From NCBI GenBank assembly GCA_038255255.1, contig JBBSLL010000001.1:204168-268167 (forward strand): a DNA stretch of 64,000 bases, in the 5' to 3' direction. This stretch comes from JBBQNY01 sp038255255. GTDB lineage: Bacteria; Pseudomonadota; Gammaproteobacteria; Xanthomonadales; Ahniellaceae. A model generated the notes under the pieces. That model searched no databases. It was not told the origin of the DNA and was given only the letters and a program-made list of their open reading frames with translations. Shown one piece after another: positions 42,642 to 51,996 of the stretch; positions within the stretch are counted from its first letter, which is position 1, and each line of letters starts with the position of its first letter. The position numbers and the translations under genes were made by a program.

Positions 42642-44348
42642 CTAGCGCGCGCCGCGCTCCTCTCTCGGCTTGGCCTTGCGATCGCGCAGCTGGGCGCTGA
42701 TCACCAGGCCCAGCCCGAGGGAGAAAGCAATCAGGAACAGCACCATCGCGAAGGCCGGATAGCCGAACAGGCGTGGGCCGCCCTCGGTCCGCATCAGCAT
42801 GGCTGAAGCGACGATCAGGGCCGCAGTGACCAGGCCGGTGCTGATGCGGTTGGCGATCTTCTGCAGGTTTTCCATCATCACGGAGTCTTCGAGCCCCGTC
42901 AGCCGCACCTGCATGCGGTTCTCCGCCAGCAGCGAGAGCACATCCGTCACCTTGCGTGGCGCTTCGCGCAGCAGTGTCTGCAACTCCATCATTTCGCTGG
43001 CGAGGTTCGACCAGGACAGCGACTTGCGTGCGCGCTGGCTCATGATCTGCTCGAGATGCTCCTCGACCACTTTTTTGACATCGAGAGCGGGGTCGAGCGC
43101 GTTGCAGATCGCCTCGAGGTGCGAGAGGGTCCTGCCGAGCAGGCTCAGTTCGGCGGGAGTGCGCAGGCCGTACTGCGTCGCGATCCTCACCACGTCCAGC
43201 AGCAGGCGGCCTTCAGACACTGATGTCGAAGCGGAGTGCGCCGCGTATCGACCGACCATCTGGGAGACTTCGCGTACGTAGCGCTCTTCGTCGAAATCCT
43301 CGAGACGCGTGCCCATCTGGATGGTCTCGTCCGCAGCTTCCTCGCCGCGGCCATCGACCGCAGCGAACAGCAGCTTGAGCAGACGCTCGCGTTGCCGCGG
43401 CGGGACGTGCGAAACCATGCCCAGGTCGAAGATCGCCAGCCGGCCGTCTGCCGTCACCAGCAGGTTGCCGGGATGCGGATCGGCGTGGATCTCGCCATGC
43501 ACGAAGATCTGGTCGAGGTAACCGCGCATGAGCACGCCGGCGAGGGCGCCAAGGTCCTGCTCGGTACGACGGACGCCCGAAATATCGGTCACCCGGGTGC
43601 CCTTGACGCGTTCCATGGTCAGCACCCGGTTCCGGGTCAGGTCCATGATCGGCGCCGGCACCAGCAACTCGGGATACTCGCGGAAGTGTTCCGCGAAGCG
43701 CTGCAGGTTTTCCGCCTCGCTTTGGTAGTCGAGTTCCTGGAGCAGCGTCTTGCTGAATTCGTGCACCCAATCCACGAACCGCAAGCGGCGTCCGATATCC
43801 GTCATTTTGTCGGCGCGGGCAGCCATGCTTGTCAACAGTTCCAGGTCTGCCTGGATGCGCGGCCGCATGTCAGCGCGCTGCACTTTCACTGCCACTTCGC
43901 GACCGTCGCGCAGCGTGGCTGCGTGTACCTGCGCAAGCGAAGCTCCGCCGAGCGGCTTCTCGTCGAAGCTCGCGAACACCTTGTTGATCTTGAGTCCGAG
44001 TTCGCTTTCCACCGTGTCGCGAATCTGCTCGAACGGTTCCGGCTCGACCTCGTCCTGCATGCGTTCGAGCGCCGCGATATAAGCCGCGGGAACCATGTCG
44101 GGTCGCGTGGACAATGCCTGTCCGATCTTGATGAAGGTCGGCCCGAGCGCCTCGAGATCGCGTACGAATTCCTCGGGCTTCCCTTCCGGCGTTTCAGTCT
44201 CCTGCGCATCGGCCAGATGAGGGCCCGCATCGAGGCCAGTGAACACGCCGGCGTTTCGATACTTGAGCAGGAACTTCGCGATCTGCGCAGTGCGCGCCAT
44301 TCCCGTGACAGGCGGAGGCGAACTGGCTTCGGTCGGGGATGCGGACAT
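42642..44348 (-). CDS. AarF/UbiB/ABC1 atypical kinase family protein
   Basis: 568 residues. The ABC1-type kinase-like domain covers about 60-380: FIKIGQALSTRPD (KxGQ motif), GGASLAQVHAATL (Ala-rich nucleotide loop), VAVKVQRADM and HGEIHADPHPGNLLVT with IFDLGM. The C-terminus carries two membrane helices (LVTAALIVASAMLMR and FAMVLFLIAFSLGLGLVI). UbiB-like members help ubiquinone synthesis; the lack of other ubi genes here leaves the role open. ATG 44348 is preferred over a GTG at 44381. Confidence 0.9.
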   Translation of the reverse strand: MSASPTEASSPPPVTGMARTAQIAKFLLKYRNAGVFTGLDAGPHLADAQETETPEGKPEEFVRDLEALGPTFIKIGQALSTRPDMVPAAYIAALERMQDEVEPEPFEQIRDTVESELGLKINKVFASFDEKPLGGASLAQVHAATLRDGREVAVKVQRADMRPRIQADLELLTSMAARADKMTDIGRRLRFVDWVHEFSKTLLQELDYQSEAENLQRFAEHFREYPELLVPAPIMDLTRNRVLTMERVKGTRVTDISGVRRTEQDLGALAGVLMRGYLDQIFVHGEIHADPHPGNLLVTADGRLAIFDLGMVSHVPPRQRERLLKLLFAAVDGRGEEAADETIQMGTRLEDFDEERYVREVSQMVGRYAAHSASTSVSEGRLLLDVVRIATQYGLRTPAELSLLGRTLSHLEAICNALDPALDVKKVVEEHLEQIMSQRARKSLSWSNLASEMMELQTLLREAPRKVTDVLSLLAENRMQVRLTGLEDSVMMENLQKIANRISTGLVTAALIVASAMLMRTEGGPRLFGYPAFAMVLFLIAFSLGLGLVISAQLRDRKAKPREERGAR

Positions 44349-44567
44349 GGATTCGTCGGGGTTGGTGGGGCGCGGGGCCACAGCCTAACGACGGCTCGAT
44401 TAACCGCCTATCGCTCTCAATGCACTGTGAGGCGATTCGTTCATCTTGCAGGCGAGCGTCGCGTTCGCCACTTGGCTGCACCAAGCCGTGCCATAACGGA
44501 CGCGCGTCGAGAAACTGCTGACCGACCAGGTCGCAGAGTCGAGTCTTGCGGAAATGACGCTTCGATA

Positions 44568-44643
44568 TGGTGGCCGGGGACGGAATCGAACCGCCGACAC
44601 GAGGATTTTCAATCCTCTGCTCTACCAACTGAGCTACCCGGCC
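44568..44643 (-). tRNA. tRNA-Phe (GAA)
   Basis: 76 bases with acceptor GGCCGGG/CCCGGCC, D-loop TAGCTCAGTTGGTAGAGC, anticodon loop TTGAAAA (GAA) between AGGA- and TCCT-type stem arms, T-loop GGTTCGATTCC and encoded CCA. Confidence 0.97.
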
Positions 44644-44725
44644 AATAGTGCCTCGCTGCAGTGTCCTGGGACGTGTGGTGCGAGGGTGCTTCGCGTGCGC
44701 CGCGCCATTGCGGAGCGGGGCGCGC

Positions 44726-44754
44726 ATGGTAGCGGTGTGGCATCCGAGCGGCAA
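44726..44754 (-). promoter_or_regulatory. Probable promoter for tRNA-Phe
   Basis: On the bottom strand TTGCCG and TACCAT are separated by exactly 17 bases, each four of six to consensus. The start of the tRNA is about 82 bases downstream. Confidence 0.5.
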
Positions 44755-44775
44755 CCGCGTACCCGGCATCGACCG

Positions 44776-45048
44776 TCATTCGCTCTGCGGCGTGTAGCCC
44801 GCAGGCTTTTCCGCACCATCGCCGAACAGGAACTTCTCCATCTCCGCCGCCAGGAAAGCGCGGGCCTTGGGGTCTATGGCAGAGAGGCGATTCTCGTTGA
44901 GCAGCATGGTCTGGTGCGCCAGCCACTCGCCCCACGCTTCCCGGGATATACCCGCGCGGATGCGCTCGCCCAGGGGTCCGGGCCAGGGCGCATGGTCGAA
45001 ACCCTCGGCATGGCGCTTGAGGCGTGCGCAGAACACTTCATGGGGCAT
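44776..45048 (-). CDS. yggX: Probable Fe(II)-trafficking protein YggX
   Basis: 90 residues. The family signatures are VFCARLKRHAEGFDHAPWPGPLGERI with its conserved cysteine, EAWGEWLAHQTMLLNENRL and a C-terminal FLFGDGAEKPAGY. It protects iron-sulphur enzymes from oxidation. It overlaps mutY by 11 bases, the same arrangement as in E. coli, where the two are neighbours. GGAG lies eight bases before the ATG. Confidence 0.96.
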   Translation of the reverse strand: MPHEVFCARLKRHAEGFDHAPWPGPLGERIRAGISREAWGEWLAHQTMLLNENRLSAIDPKARAFLAAEMEKFLFGDGAEKPAGYTPQSE

Positions 45049-46096
45049 GGGATGGCTCCGGTAATCGGGTGAGCAGCTTGCGGATGGGGGCGGGCAGGCC
45101 GATCCCGTCCAGTTCGTGTGCGGCGAACCAGCGCGGCGAATCGAGTTCCGATACGGCGCAGGCTGCAGCGCCAAGGTCGAACAGCGTCGGGCGCAGGGTC
45201 AAGTCAAAATGAGTGAAAGCGTGCGTGATGGCCGGAAGCGCGTTCGATTCCATGCCCGCCGGCGCAAACCGGCTCGAGAGCGAGGATTCGAGCGTGGATT
45301 GATCCGGGAATTCGGGGATGCTCCACAGCCCACCCCAGACGCCCGAATCGGGTCGGCGTTCGAGCAGGAAGCGCCCGGTCCCGTCGCGCAGGATCAATGC
45401 ATGGCAATCGCGCCGAGTGCGCGCAGGACGCCTTCGCGGAGACGGCAACTGCGCAGTGCGGCCGCTGCCGGCCGCCACGCAGTCGATGCGTAGCGGGCAT
45501 TGCCCGCAACGCGGTTGCGCGCGGACGCAGACGGTGGCGCCCAGGTCCATGATGGCCTGCGTGTAGTCGGCGATGCGCACGGACGGCAACAAGTCCGCGC
45601 TGATCGCCCACAACTGTTTCTGCACAAGTGGCGACAGAGGATCGCCCTCGATTCCGCGATGCCTGATCAGCACGCGGCGCACATTGCCGTCGAGGATCGG
45701 CGCCCGGACATCGAACGCCAGCGACAGGATTGCGCCTGCCGTCGAGCGGCCGATACCGGGGAGCGACTGCAGTGCAGCGGCTTCGCCGGGCAACTGGCCA
45801 TCGTGGCGCTCGATGCAGAGTTGCGCGGCACGATGCAGGTTGCGTGCGCGGCTGTAGTAGCCGAGGCCGGACCAGAGCGCCAGCACCTGGTCAGCCGACG
45901 CCGCGGCGAGCGCACGCAGGTCCGGAAATGCTTCGACGAATCTGGAGAAATACGGGATGACCGTCGCGACCTGCGTTTGTTGCAGCATCACCTCGCTGAG
46001 CCAGACCCGATATGCCGTGCGCGGATGCTGCCACGGCAAGTCGTGCCGGCCATGCCGGTCGAACCAGTCGAGCAGACGGCTCGCGAACTCAGGCAT
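45038..46096 (-). CDS. mutY: A/G-specific adenine glycosylase
   Basis: Removes adenine mispaired with 8-oxoguanine. 352 residues. Motifs: WLSEVMLQQTQVATVIPYF, the helix-hairpin-helix LPGIGRSTAGAIL, the catalytic aspartate in LDGNVRRVL and the [4Fe-4S] ligand set CVRAQPRCGQCPLRIDC. The C-terminal NUDIX-like domain (DGTGRFLLERRPDSGVWGGLW) recognises 8-oxoG. It overlaps ftsY by eight bases and yggX by 11, forming one unit. Confidence 0.97.
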   Translation of the reverse strand: MPEFASRLLDWFDRHGRHDLPWQHPRTAYRVWLSEVMLQQTQVATVIPYFSRFVEAFPDLRALAAASADQVLALWSGLGYYSRARNLHRAAQLCIERHDGQLPGEAAALQSLPGIGRSTAGAILSLAFDVRAPILDGNVRRVLIRHRGIEGDPLSPLVQKQLWAISADLLPSVRIADYTQAIMDLGATVCVRAQPRCGQCPLRIDCVAAGSGRTAQLPSPRRRPARTRRDCHALILRDGTGRFLLERRPDSGVWGGLWSIPEFPDQSTLESSLSSRFAPAGMESNALPAITHAFTHFDLTLRPTLFDLGAAACAVSELDSPRWFAAHELDGIGLPAPIRKLLTRLPEPSHAP

Positions 46097-47276
46097 CGCC
46101 ACGCGGCGGGAGTAATCCGTCGACAAACGCTGCGGCGTCGAAAATGCGCAGGTCCTCGAGCTTTTCGCCGATGCCGACGTAGCGGATGGGGACGCCGTAC
46201 TCGCGCGCCAGTGCAAACACCACGCCACCCTTGGCCGAGCCATCGAGCTTGGTCACCGCGAGCCCGGTCACGCCTGCGGTTTCCCGGAACAACCGCAACT
46301 GGCTGAGTGCGTTCTGACCCGTGGTCCCGTCGATCACCAGCAGCACCTCGTGCGGCGCGGCGGCGTCGAGCTTGCCCAGCACGCGCTTGATCTTGGCGAG
46401 TTCGTCCATCAAGCCCGACTGGTTGTGCAGGCGTCCGGCGGTGTCGATGATGAGCACGTCGATGTCGCGGGCACGCGCGGCCTGCAGTGCATCGAACGCC
46501 ACCGAGGCCGCGTCCGCTCCCTGGCCCTGTGCGATGACGGTCACTTCGTTGCGGTCGCCCCAGGTCTTGAGCTGCTCGACCGCAGCGGCGCGGAAGGTAT
46601 CCCCCGCTGCGAGCAGCACGCGCGCACCGTCCCTCTGCATGTGGCGGGCCAGCTTGCCGATCGTCGTGGTCTTGCCGACTCCGTTGACGCCCACGACCAG
46701 CAAAACGAACGGGCGCAGGCTGTCGTCGACGACCAGCGGAGTCTCTACCTTGCGCAGCATCCCCAGGAGATCGGCGCGCAGCGCGTCGTACAGCGCATCC
46801 GCATCGGCGAACTCCCTCGCCGCCATGCGGGCGCGCAGGTCCTCGAGAAGTGCCGTGGTCGCAGAGATACCGACGTCTGCGCCGAGCAATGCGGTTTCGA
46901 GTTCGTCGAGCAGGTCCTCGTCGAGTTTCGGATTGCCGGACAGTAGCCCGGTGATCGCGCGTCCGAGGCCATTGCCCTTGAGTCGCTCGCGCCAGGCCGC
47001 AGCACTGGCTGCGCGCGCGGCTGCAGCTTCGTCGCTGAGCGCCCGCTCGCGCGCGGCTGCAGCTTCGAGTTCAGCACGCGCAGCCGCGGCCGCGGCCACG
47101 GTGTCGGACTGCTCCCACGCGGCGACCACATCGTCGAGATTCCACGCAGGCTGCGTGCGAGCACCGTGGGCGGCTGTCGTTTCGCTTGCGGGGGCGGGAG
47201 CCGCCTGGGATGCGGCATCCGAAGGCGCGGGTGCCGCGGCGTCGGCGGCGGCGCGCCGACGGAAAAATTTGAGCAT
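46089..47276 (-). CDS. ftsY: Signal recognition particle receptor FtsY
   Basis: 395 residues. An acidic/alanine-rich A domain fills about 1-95. The NG GTPase domain has VGVNGVGKTTTIGKLA, DTFRAAAVEQLK, DTAGRLHNQ, TKLDGSAKGG and GVPIRYVGIGEKLEDL. It docks the SRP-ribosome complex at the membrane. The ATG at 47276 is only 30 bases from the divergent rsmD start. No Shine-Dalgarno sequence is seen. Confidence 0.97.
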   Translation of the reverse strand: MLKFFRRRAAADAAAPAPSDAASQAAPAPASETTAAHGARTQPAWNLDDVVAAWEQSDTVAAAAAARAELEAAAARERALSDEAAAARAASAAAWRERLKGNGLGRAITGLLSGNPKLDEDLLDELETALLGADVGISATTALLEDLRARMAAREFADADALYDALRADLLGMLRKVETPLVVDDSLRPFVLLVVGVNGVGKTTTIGKLARHMQRDGARVLLAAGDTFRAAAVEQLKTWGDRNEVTVIAQGQGADAASVAFDALQAARARDIDVLIIDTAGRLHNQSGLMDELAKIKRVLGKLDAAAPHEVLLVIDGTTGQNALSQLRLFRETAGVTGLAVTKLDGSAKGGVVFALAREYGVPIRYVGIGEKLEDLRIFDAAAFVDGLLPPRGDA

Positions 47277-47306
47277 GGACCGGGGCAATCGACGAGAATC
47301 GCCGGC

Positions 47307-47939
47307 ATGCTAACACCGCGCCGCAGTCCTCCCGATGGCCCCACGCGTGGCGAAATCGAGCGCGCAGGCAAGGTCCGGATCATTGGTGGCACCCTGCGCA
47401 ATTCCAGATTGCCGGTTCTGGAGCGGGCGGGGCTCCGGCCGACACCCGACCGTGTGCGTGAAACCCTCTTCAATTGGCTTGCGCCGGTCCTCGAGGGTGC
47501 GCGCTGCCTCGACCTCTACGCGGGCAGCGGTGCCCTGGGCATCGAGGCGCTGTCGCGCGGCGCCGGCTGGGTGGAGCTGGTCGAAGCCGATCGGGACCTC
47601 GCTGCCAATCTGCGCATCCAGGTGGATCGGCTCGGCGTGGCGGATCGCGCGCAGGTGCGGGCCGTCACTGCCGAATCGTTGCTGCGGGAGCGTCCTGCGC
47701 AAGCGTTCAACGTGGTGTTCGTCGATCCGCCTTACGCGGCAGGTAGCTGGAACGCAGCACTGGAAGCGTTGCAGCTCGGCGGATGGCTGGCACCCGACGC
47801 CCGCATCTACCTCGAGTGGCCGCACCCGGCTCGTCCCGACCTGCCCGCAGAATTTGCGTGGTGGCGGGAAAGCCGCGCCGGCGCTATCGGATACGGCCTC
47901 GCGCGAATGGCCGCCGACGGGGCAAACGGCTTCCAGTAG
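47307..47939 (+). CDS. rsmD: 16S rRNA (guanine966-N2)-methyltransferase
   Basis: 210 residues. Signatures are VRIIGGTLRNSRLPV, LRPTPDRVRETLFNWL, CLDLYAGSGALGIEALSRGA for SAM binding and the catalytic NVVFVDPPYA. The ftsY/rsmD divergence is the usual arrangement. There is no Shine-Dalgarno sequence; GAGAAT lies seven bases before the ATG. Confidence 0.97.
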   Translation: MLTPRRSPPDGPTRGEIERAGKVRIIGGTLRNSRLPVLERAGLRPTPDRVRETLFNWLAPVLEGARCLDLYAGSGALGIEALSRGAGWVELVEADRDLAANLRIQVDRLGVADRAQVRAVTAESLLRERPAQAFNVVFVDPPYAAGSWNAALEALQLGGWLAPDARIYLEWPHPARPDLPAEFAWWRESRAGAIGYGLARMAADGANGFQ

Positions 47940-47948
47940 ACTCCTTGC

Positions 47949-48500
47949 ATGCCCAACAGCGCATCCGCACAAACTGTTGCCGCGGCTCGACGGGCTCGTA
48001 CCGCGGTGTATCCGGGAACCTTCGACCCGATTACCAACGGCCACACGGACCTGATCCTGCGCGCGTCGCCGCTGTTCGACCGGATCGTGGTGGGCATTGC
48101 CGAGAGCCCGGGCAAGAGTCCGGCATTGCCGCTTGCCGAGCGCATCTCGCTGGCCCAGGAGGCGTTGCGAGACATTCCGCACGTCGAGGTCGCCGGCTTC
48201 CACTGCCTGCTTGCCCACTTCGTGCGACAGTGCGAGGCGGGAGTCATCCTGCGCGGGTTGCGGGCGGTGTCCGATTTCGAATACGAGTTCCAGCTCGCGA
48301 GCATGAATCGCCATCTGATTCCGGAGGTCGAGACCCTGTTCCTCACTCCTGCCGAAAATTACAGCTTCATTTCCTCGACACTCGTGCGCGAAATCGCGCG
48401 CCTTGGTGGAGATGTCTCAGGTTTCGTGCATCCTTCCGTGCAGCGGGCGCTCAATGCCCGCTGGCAACCCGTACCCTGTTTACCCGAGAGGATAAAGTGA
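47949..48500 (+). CDS. coaD: Phosphopantetheine adenylyltransferase
   Basis: Fourth step of coenzyme A synthesis. 183 residues, with a 15-residue leader before the usual start at YPGTFDPITNGHTDLI. The nucleotidyltransferase motif TNGH and the ISSTLVREIARLGG motif are intact. RGLRAVSDFEYEFQLASMNR is characteristic. TAGACT lies six bases before the ATG and includes the rsmD stop codon. Confidence 0.97.
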   Translation: MPNSASAQTVAAARRARTAVYPGTFDPITNGHTDLILRASPLFDRIVVGIAESPGKSPALPLAERISLAQEALRDIPHVEVAGFHCLLAHFVRQCEAGVILRGLRAVSDFEYEFQLASMNRHLIPEVETLFLTPAENYSFISSTLVREIARLGGDVSGFVHPSVQRALNARWQPVPCLPERIK

Positions 48501-49003
48501 TGGCCAAGCACATCCGCATGTTCCTGGTGGCGATGCTCGCGGTCGGCGCGATTGCCGCCTGCAAAGACAAGGCCGAACCCGTCCAGGCCAAGGCGGCAGC
48601 GCCGGTCCTGGCAGCTCCGACCGACAACGACACCGCAGCCTGGAAGGCCTACGTCCAGCAGCAGGTCAACATCGAACTCAAGGGCGAGTACATGCGTGGG
48701 CGCCCGTACATCTACTTCGTGCCGAGCGGAGAAGACGAAGAAGCGACGCGCCAGTACAACGCGCAGCTCGACTCGGTCGCCGGCTCGGTGGCTCGCGGCA
48801 TCCAGTCGGGCTCCATGATCGTGTTCGCCGGTCCCGATTCGGCAAAGCTCGCCACAATGGTCGAGGAATCCTTCAAGCTCGCGGCCCCGAAATCGCTCAA
48901 GGGCGTGCGCGTGCTCTTCATCGGCAATCCCGTTGAACAGGATCGGGTCACCGCGGCGATCGCGCCATCCGAGGCGACCTTCAAGTTCATTCCCACCGGC
49001 TGA
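48500..49003 (+). CDS. Hypothetical lipoprotein
   Basis: 167 residues. The signal sequence ends in a lipobox (VGAIAAC; Cys21). Alanine/proline-rich linker, then a mixed alpha/beta domain with YMRGRPYIYFVPSG, SGSMIVFAGPDSAKLATMVEESF and VRVLFIGNPVEQDRV, a Rossmann-like pattern. I do not recognise the family. It overlaps the coaD stop (ATGA), so they are coupled. Followed by a ferredoxin after 95 bases. Confidence 0.75.
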   Translation: MAKHIRMFLVAMLAVGAIAACKDKAEPVQAKAAAPVLAAPTDNDTAAWKAYVQQQVNIELKGEYMRGRPYIYFVPSGEDEEATRQYNAQLDSVAGSVARGIQSGSMIVFAGPDSAKLATMVEESFKLAAPKSLKGVRVLFIGNPVEQDRVTAAIAPSEATFKFIPTG

Positions 49004-49098
49004 TCGCGCACCGCGCGCCGGTCGGGACACCGATTTCATCCTTGCGCGAGCCCGCACGTGCCGGCTCGCGTCCACTCTGCTGACTCGACTGAACCTCC

Positions 49099-49356
49099 AT
49101 GGCGCTGCGCATCAATGATCTTTGCGTCAACTGCGACGTTTGCGAGCCCGTGTGCCCCAACCAGGCGATCGCGCAGGGCGAGCAGATCTACGTGATCGAT
49201 CCCGGGCGCTGCACCGAGTGCGTTGGGCACTTCGACGAACCGCAGTGCGTCATCGTCTGCCCGGTCGAGTGCATCGACCTGGATCCCGCGATCGTGGAAA
49301 CCCGCGATCAACTGCTTGCGAAACTCGACCGGCTGATCGCATGTTCGACACACTGA
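49099..49356 (+). CDS. YfhL-like 2[4Fe-4S] ferredoxin
   Basis: 85 residues. Two cluster motifs: CVNCDVCEPVCP and CTECVGHFDEPQCVIVCP. The second has the expanded spacing CxxCx8C typical of the Alvin/YfhL ferredoxins with low potential. Its usual place near coaD in gammaproteobacteria is kept. Its stop overlaps the ggt ATG (TGATG). Confidence 0.95.
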   Translation: MALRINDLCVNCDVCEPVCPNQAIAQGEQIYVIDPGRCTECVGHFDEPQCVIVCPVECIDLDPAIVETRDQLLAKLDRLIACSTH

Positions 49357-51122
49357 TGCCCATCCGTGCCCGGCTCGTGTTCTGTGCCTTGTTGCTCGCT
49401 GGTGCGGGTGCGTTCGCGGCCGGCAGCGAACGCGACACGGCGAAACTGCCGCTCGGCGCGCCTGACGGCGCGGCCATCGCCAGCGCCAACTGGCTCGCGA
49501 CCGACGCGGGCGTTGAAATTCTCTCAGCGGGTGGCAACGCGTTCGACGCTGCGGTCGCCGTGACCAGCGTGCTTGCGGTTGTCGAACCGACCAGCTCCGG
49601 GCTCGGCGGCGGAGCGCTGTTCATGCTGCACCGTGCGGATGGTTTCCAGGTGATGATCGATGGGCGCGAGACCGCCCCCGCCGCGGCGAAGAACGAACTT
49701 TTCTGGGACAAGGACGGCGCGCTCGACCGCAACCTGAGCGTCAACGGTCCGCTGGCAGCCGGTATCCCGGGTGAGCCTGCGGCGCTCGTGCACCTTGCCG
49801 GAAAGTACGGAAAGCTGCCGCTCGCGGCGTCATTGGCCCCCGCCATCCGCATTGCGCGCGAGGGCTTCCCGGTTTACACCAAGTTCCGCAGGCAGCTCGG
49901 TTCGCGCATGGAAGTCATGCGCCGTTACCCGGAGGCTTCGCGGATCTTCCTGCCGGGTGGAAAACTTCCCGACGAAGGTTTTGTCATTCGCCAGCCCGAC
50001 CTGCAGCGCACACTCGAGGGCATTGCGAAAAGCGGCAACGACGGCTTCTACCGCGGCGAGGTTGCGCGCCGGCTGGTCCGGGGCGTGCGCGCGAACGGAG
50101 GCATCTGGACCGAGCAGGACCTGGCGGCCTATCGGGTGGTCGAGCGTGAGCCGATCCGCCTCGATTATCGCGGCTACCGGATCGTCACTGCACCGTCGCC
50201 ATCGTCCGGCGGAGTATTGCTCGCGACCATGCTCAACGTCCTGTCCGGGTACCAGCTCGCCGCACTTCCAAATACCGATCGGGTCCACCTTCTGGTCGAG
50301 ACCATGCGCCGCGTCTATCGCGATCGCGCGCAGAATCTCGGCGACGCCGATTTCGTGGATGCGCCGCTCGAGCAGTTGATGAGCCCGCATTACGCAGCCG
50401 GACTGCGCGCCGGCATCCGGCTCGATCGCGCGACCCCGTCGGCGCTCCTGCCGGGCATCGAATCCACTCCCGGCGGAACCGACACCTCGCACTTTTCTAT
50501 CATCGATGCCGAAGGCAACATGGTGGCGGCGACGGTGACAGTGAACCTGCCGTTCGGTTCGACCTTCGTGGCGCCAGGGACCGGAGTCGTACTGAACAAC
50601 GAGATGGACGATTTCGCGTTGAAGGCTGGCGTCGCCAACGCGTTCGGGCTGGTCGGCAACGACGCCAATGCGATCGAGCCGGGCAAGCGGCCTCTCTCTT
50701 CCATGACGCCGACGATCGTCATTGGCGCGGACAGGGTTGCGGTGCTCGGCACGCCAGGCGGCAGCCGCATCATCTCGATGGTGCTACTCGGCATCCTCGA
50801 TTTCATCGCGGGCGTGGCTCCGGCGGACCTGGTCGCGAAGCCCCGCCTGCATCATCAATACCTGCCTGACGTCATTTCCGTCGAGAAGGGCGCATTGACG
50901 ACCGAGGAAGCGCAGGCCCTGCGCGCGCGCGGCCACACCGTCAACGAATCGGAGTCGAGCTGGGGCAACATGCAGGCCCTGGCGTGGGACCGCAGGACGG
51001 GTGCGCTGAGCGGCGGTACCGACCCGCGCGGCGGCGCGGGCAAGGTCAGCATTGTTCCGGCTGGCAAGGCGGGCTCGGTTGACGTCAACGCAACAGCGGT
51101 TCGGGGAGGATTGCAGCGGTGA
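49356..51122 (+). CDS. ggt: Gamma-glutamyltransferase, periplasmic
   Basis: 588 residues with a signal peptide (ARLVFCALLLAGAGAFAAG). It hydrolyses or transfers the gamma-glutamyl group of glutathione and similar peptides. Early motifs are GNAFDAAVAVTSVLAVVEPTSSGLGGGALFML and DGRETAP. The self-cleavage nucleophile is Thr377 in GGTDTSHFSIID. PLSSMTPTIV and GTPGGSRII are oxyanion and glutamyl-binding elements. ATG 49356 overlaps the ferredoxin stop; ATG 49341 is an alternative. Confidence 0.96.
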   Translation: MPIRARLVFCALLLAGAGAFAAGSERDTAKLPLGAPDGAAIASANWLATDAGVEILSAGGNAFDAAVAVTSVLAVVEPTSSGLGGGALFMLHRADGFQVMIDGRETAPAAAKNELFWDKDGALDRNLSVNGPLAAGIPGEPAALVHLAGKYGKLPLAASLAPAIRIAREGFPVYTKFRRQLGSRMEVMRRYPEASRIFLPGGKLPDEGFVIRQPDLQRTLEGIAKSGNDGFYRGEVARRLVRGVRANGGIWTEQDLAAYRVVEREPIRLDYRGYRIVTAPSPSSGGVLLATMLNVLSGYQLAALPNTDRVHLLVETMRRVYRDRAQNLGDADFVDAPLEQLMSPHYAAGLRAGIRLDRATPSALLPGIESTPGGTDTSHFSIIDAEGNMVAATVTVNLPFGSTFVAPGTGVVLNNEMDDFALKAGVANAFGLVGNDANAIEPGKRPLSSMTPTIVIGADRVAVLGTPGGSRIISMVLLGILDFIAGVAPADLVAKPRLHHQYLPDVISVEKGALTTEEAQALRARGHTVNESESSWGNMQALAWDRRTGALSGGTDPRGGAGKVSIVPAGKAGSVDVNATAVRGGLQR

Positions 51123-51985
51123 AAATGTGGTCGGTCACGGGCAACAGCCAGAGCCTCGACGGTGGAGCCATGTTCGGCAATGCGCCACGGGCGCTGTGGG
51201 CCGGATGGTTGCCGCCCGACGCGGAGAATCGCGTGCCGCTGGCGTGCCGCGCGTTGCTCGTTGACGGCATCCAGGGCAAGCGCGTGTTGTTCGAAACCGG
51301 TATCGGTGCGTTTTTCGAACCGAAGCTGCGGGAGCGCTACGGCGTGATCGAGGACCGCCACGTGCTGCTTGATTCCCTTGCGCAGGCCGGCTTCAGCCAT
51401 GAGGAGATCGACGTGGTGGTGCTCTCGCACCTGCATTTCGATCACGCAGGAGGTTTGCTCGCCCCGTGGCAGGAAGGCCGCGCTGCCGAACTCCTTTTTC
51501 CAAACGCGACGTTTCTGGTGAGCCAGGCGGCATGGGAACGCGCGATAGACCCGCATCCGCGCGATCGCGCCTCTTTCATTCCGGAATTGCACGGCCTGCT
51601 CCAGGCATCGGGCCGCCTCGAACTGGTCGATGGCATCCATTCGCACATCCTGGGGGAAGCGGTACGTTTCGAATTCAGTGCGGGGCACACGCCCGGATTG
51701 ATGCTCGCGGAGATCGGCGGCGATGGCGGTGTGGTCTTCTGCGCGGACCTCATTCCCGGTCGCCCCTGGGTGCACGTTCCGATCACGATGGGTTACGACC
51801 GCTTCCCTGAACTCCTGATCGAGGAGAAGCGCGAATTCCTCGAGGACAAGCTTGCACGCGACGTACGCCTGTTTTTCACGCACGATCCCGGATGCGCCCT
51901 CGCGCACGTCTCGCGCGACGGCAGGGGCCGCTTCGGTACCCGCGATGAGCTTCCCGAATTGCACGCGCTGCCACTGGCGGCCTGA
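51119..51985 (+). CDS. MBL-fold metallo-hydrolase
   Basis: 288 residues. The metallo-beta-lactamase-fold metal site is HLHFDHAGG (His104, His106, Asp108, His109), with GHTPGLM (third histidine) and CADLIPGRPWVHV giving the bridging aspartate. FFTHDPGCA is the final strand motif. No signal peptide, so it is cytoplasmic. The substrate is unknown; related enzymes are lactonases or alkyl hydrolases. The start GTG 51119 overlaps the ggt stop; ATG 51125 is the alternative. Confidence 0.88.
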   Translation: MKMWSVTGNSQSLDGGAMFGNAPRALWAGWLPPDAENRVPLACRALLVDGIQGKRVLFETGIGAFFEPKLRERYGVIEDRHVLLDSLAQAGFSHEEIDVVVLSHLHFDHAGGLLAPWQEGRAAELLFPNATFLVSQAAWERAIDPHPRDRASFIPELHGLLQASGRLELVDGIHSHILGEAVRFEFSAGHTPGLMLAEIGGDGGVVFCADLIPGRPWVHVPITMGYDRFPELLIEEKREFLEDKLARDVRLFFTHDPGCALAHVSRDGRGRFGTRDELPELHALPLAA

Positions 51986-51996
51986 GGAGTATTCAT

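Noticed and set aside
44194..44769. 191-codon frame across tRNA-Phe
   Set aside because: It covers a tRNA and the start of the AarF-like gene; composition is that of chance read-through.
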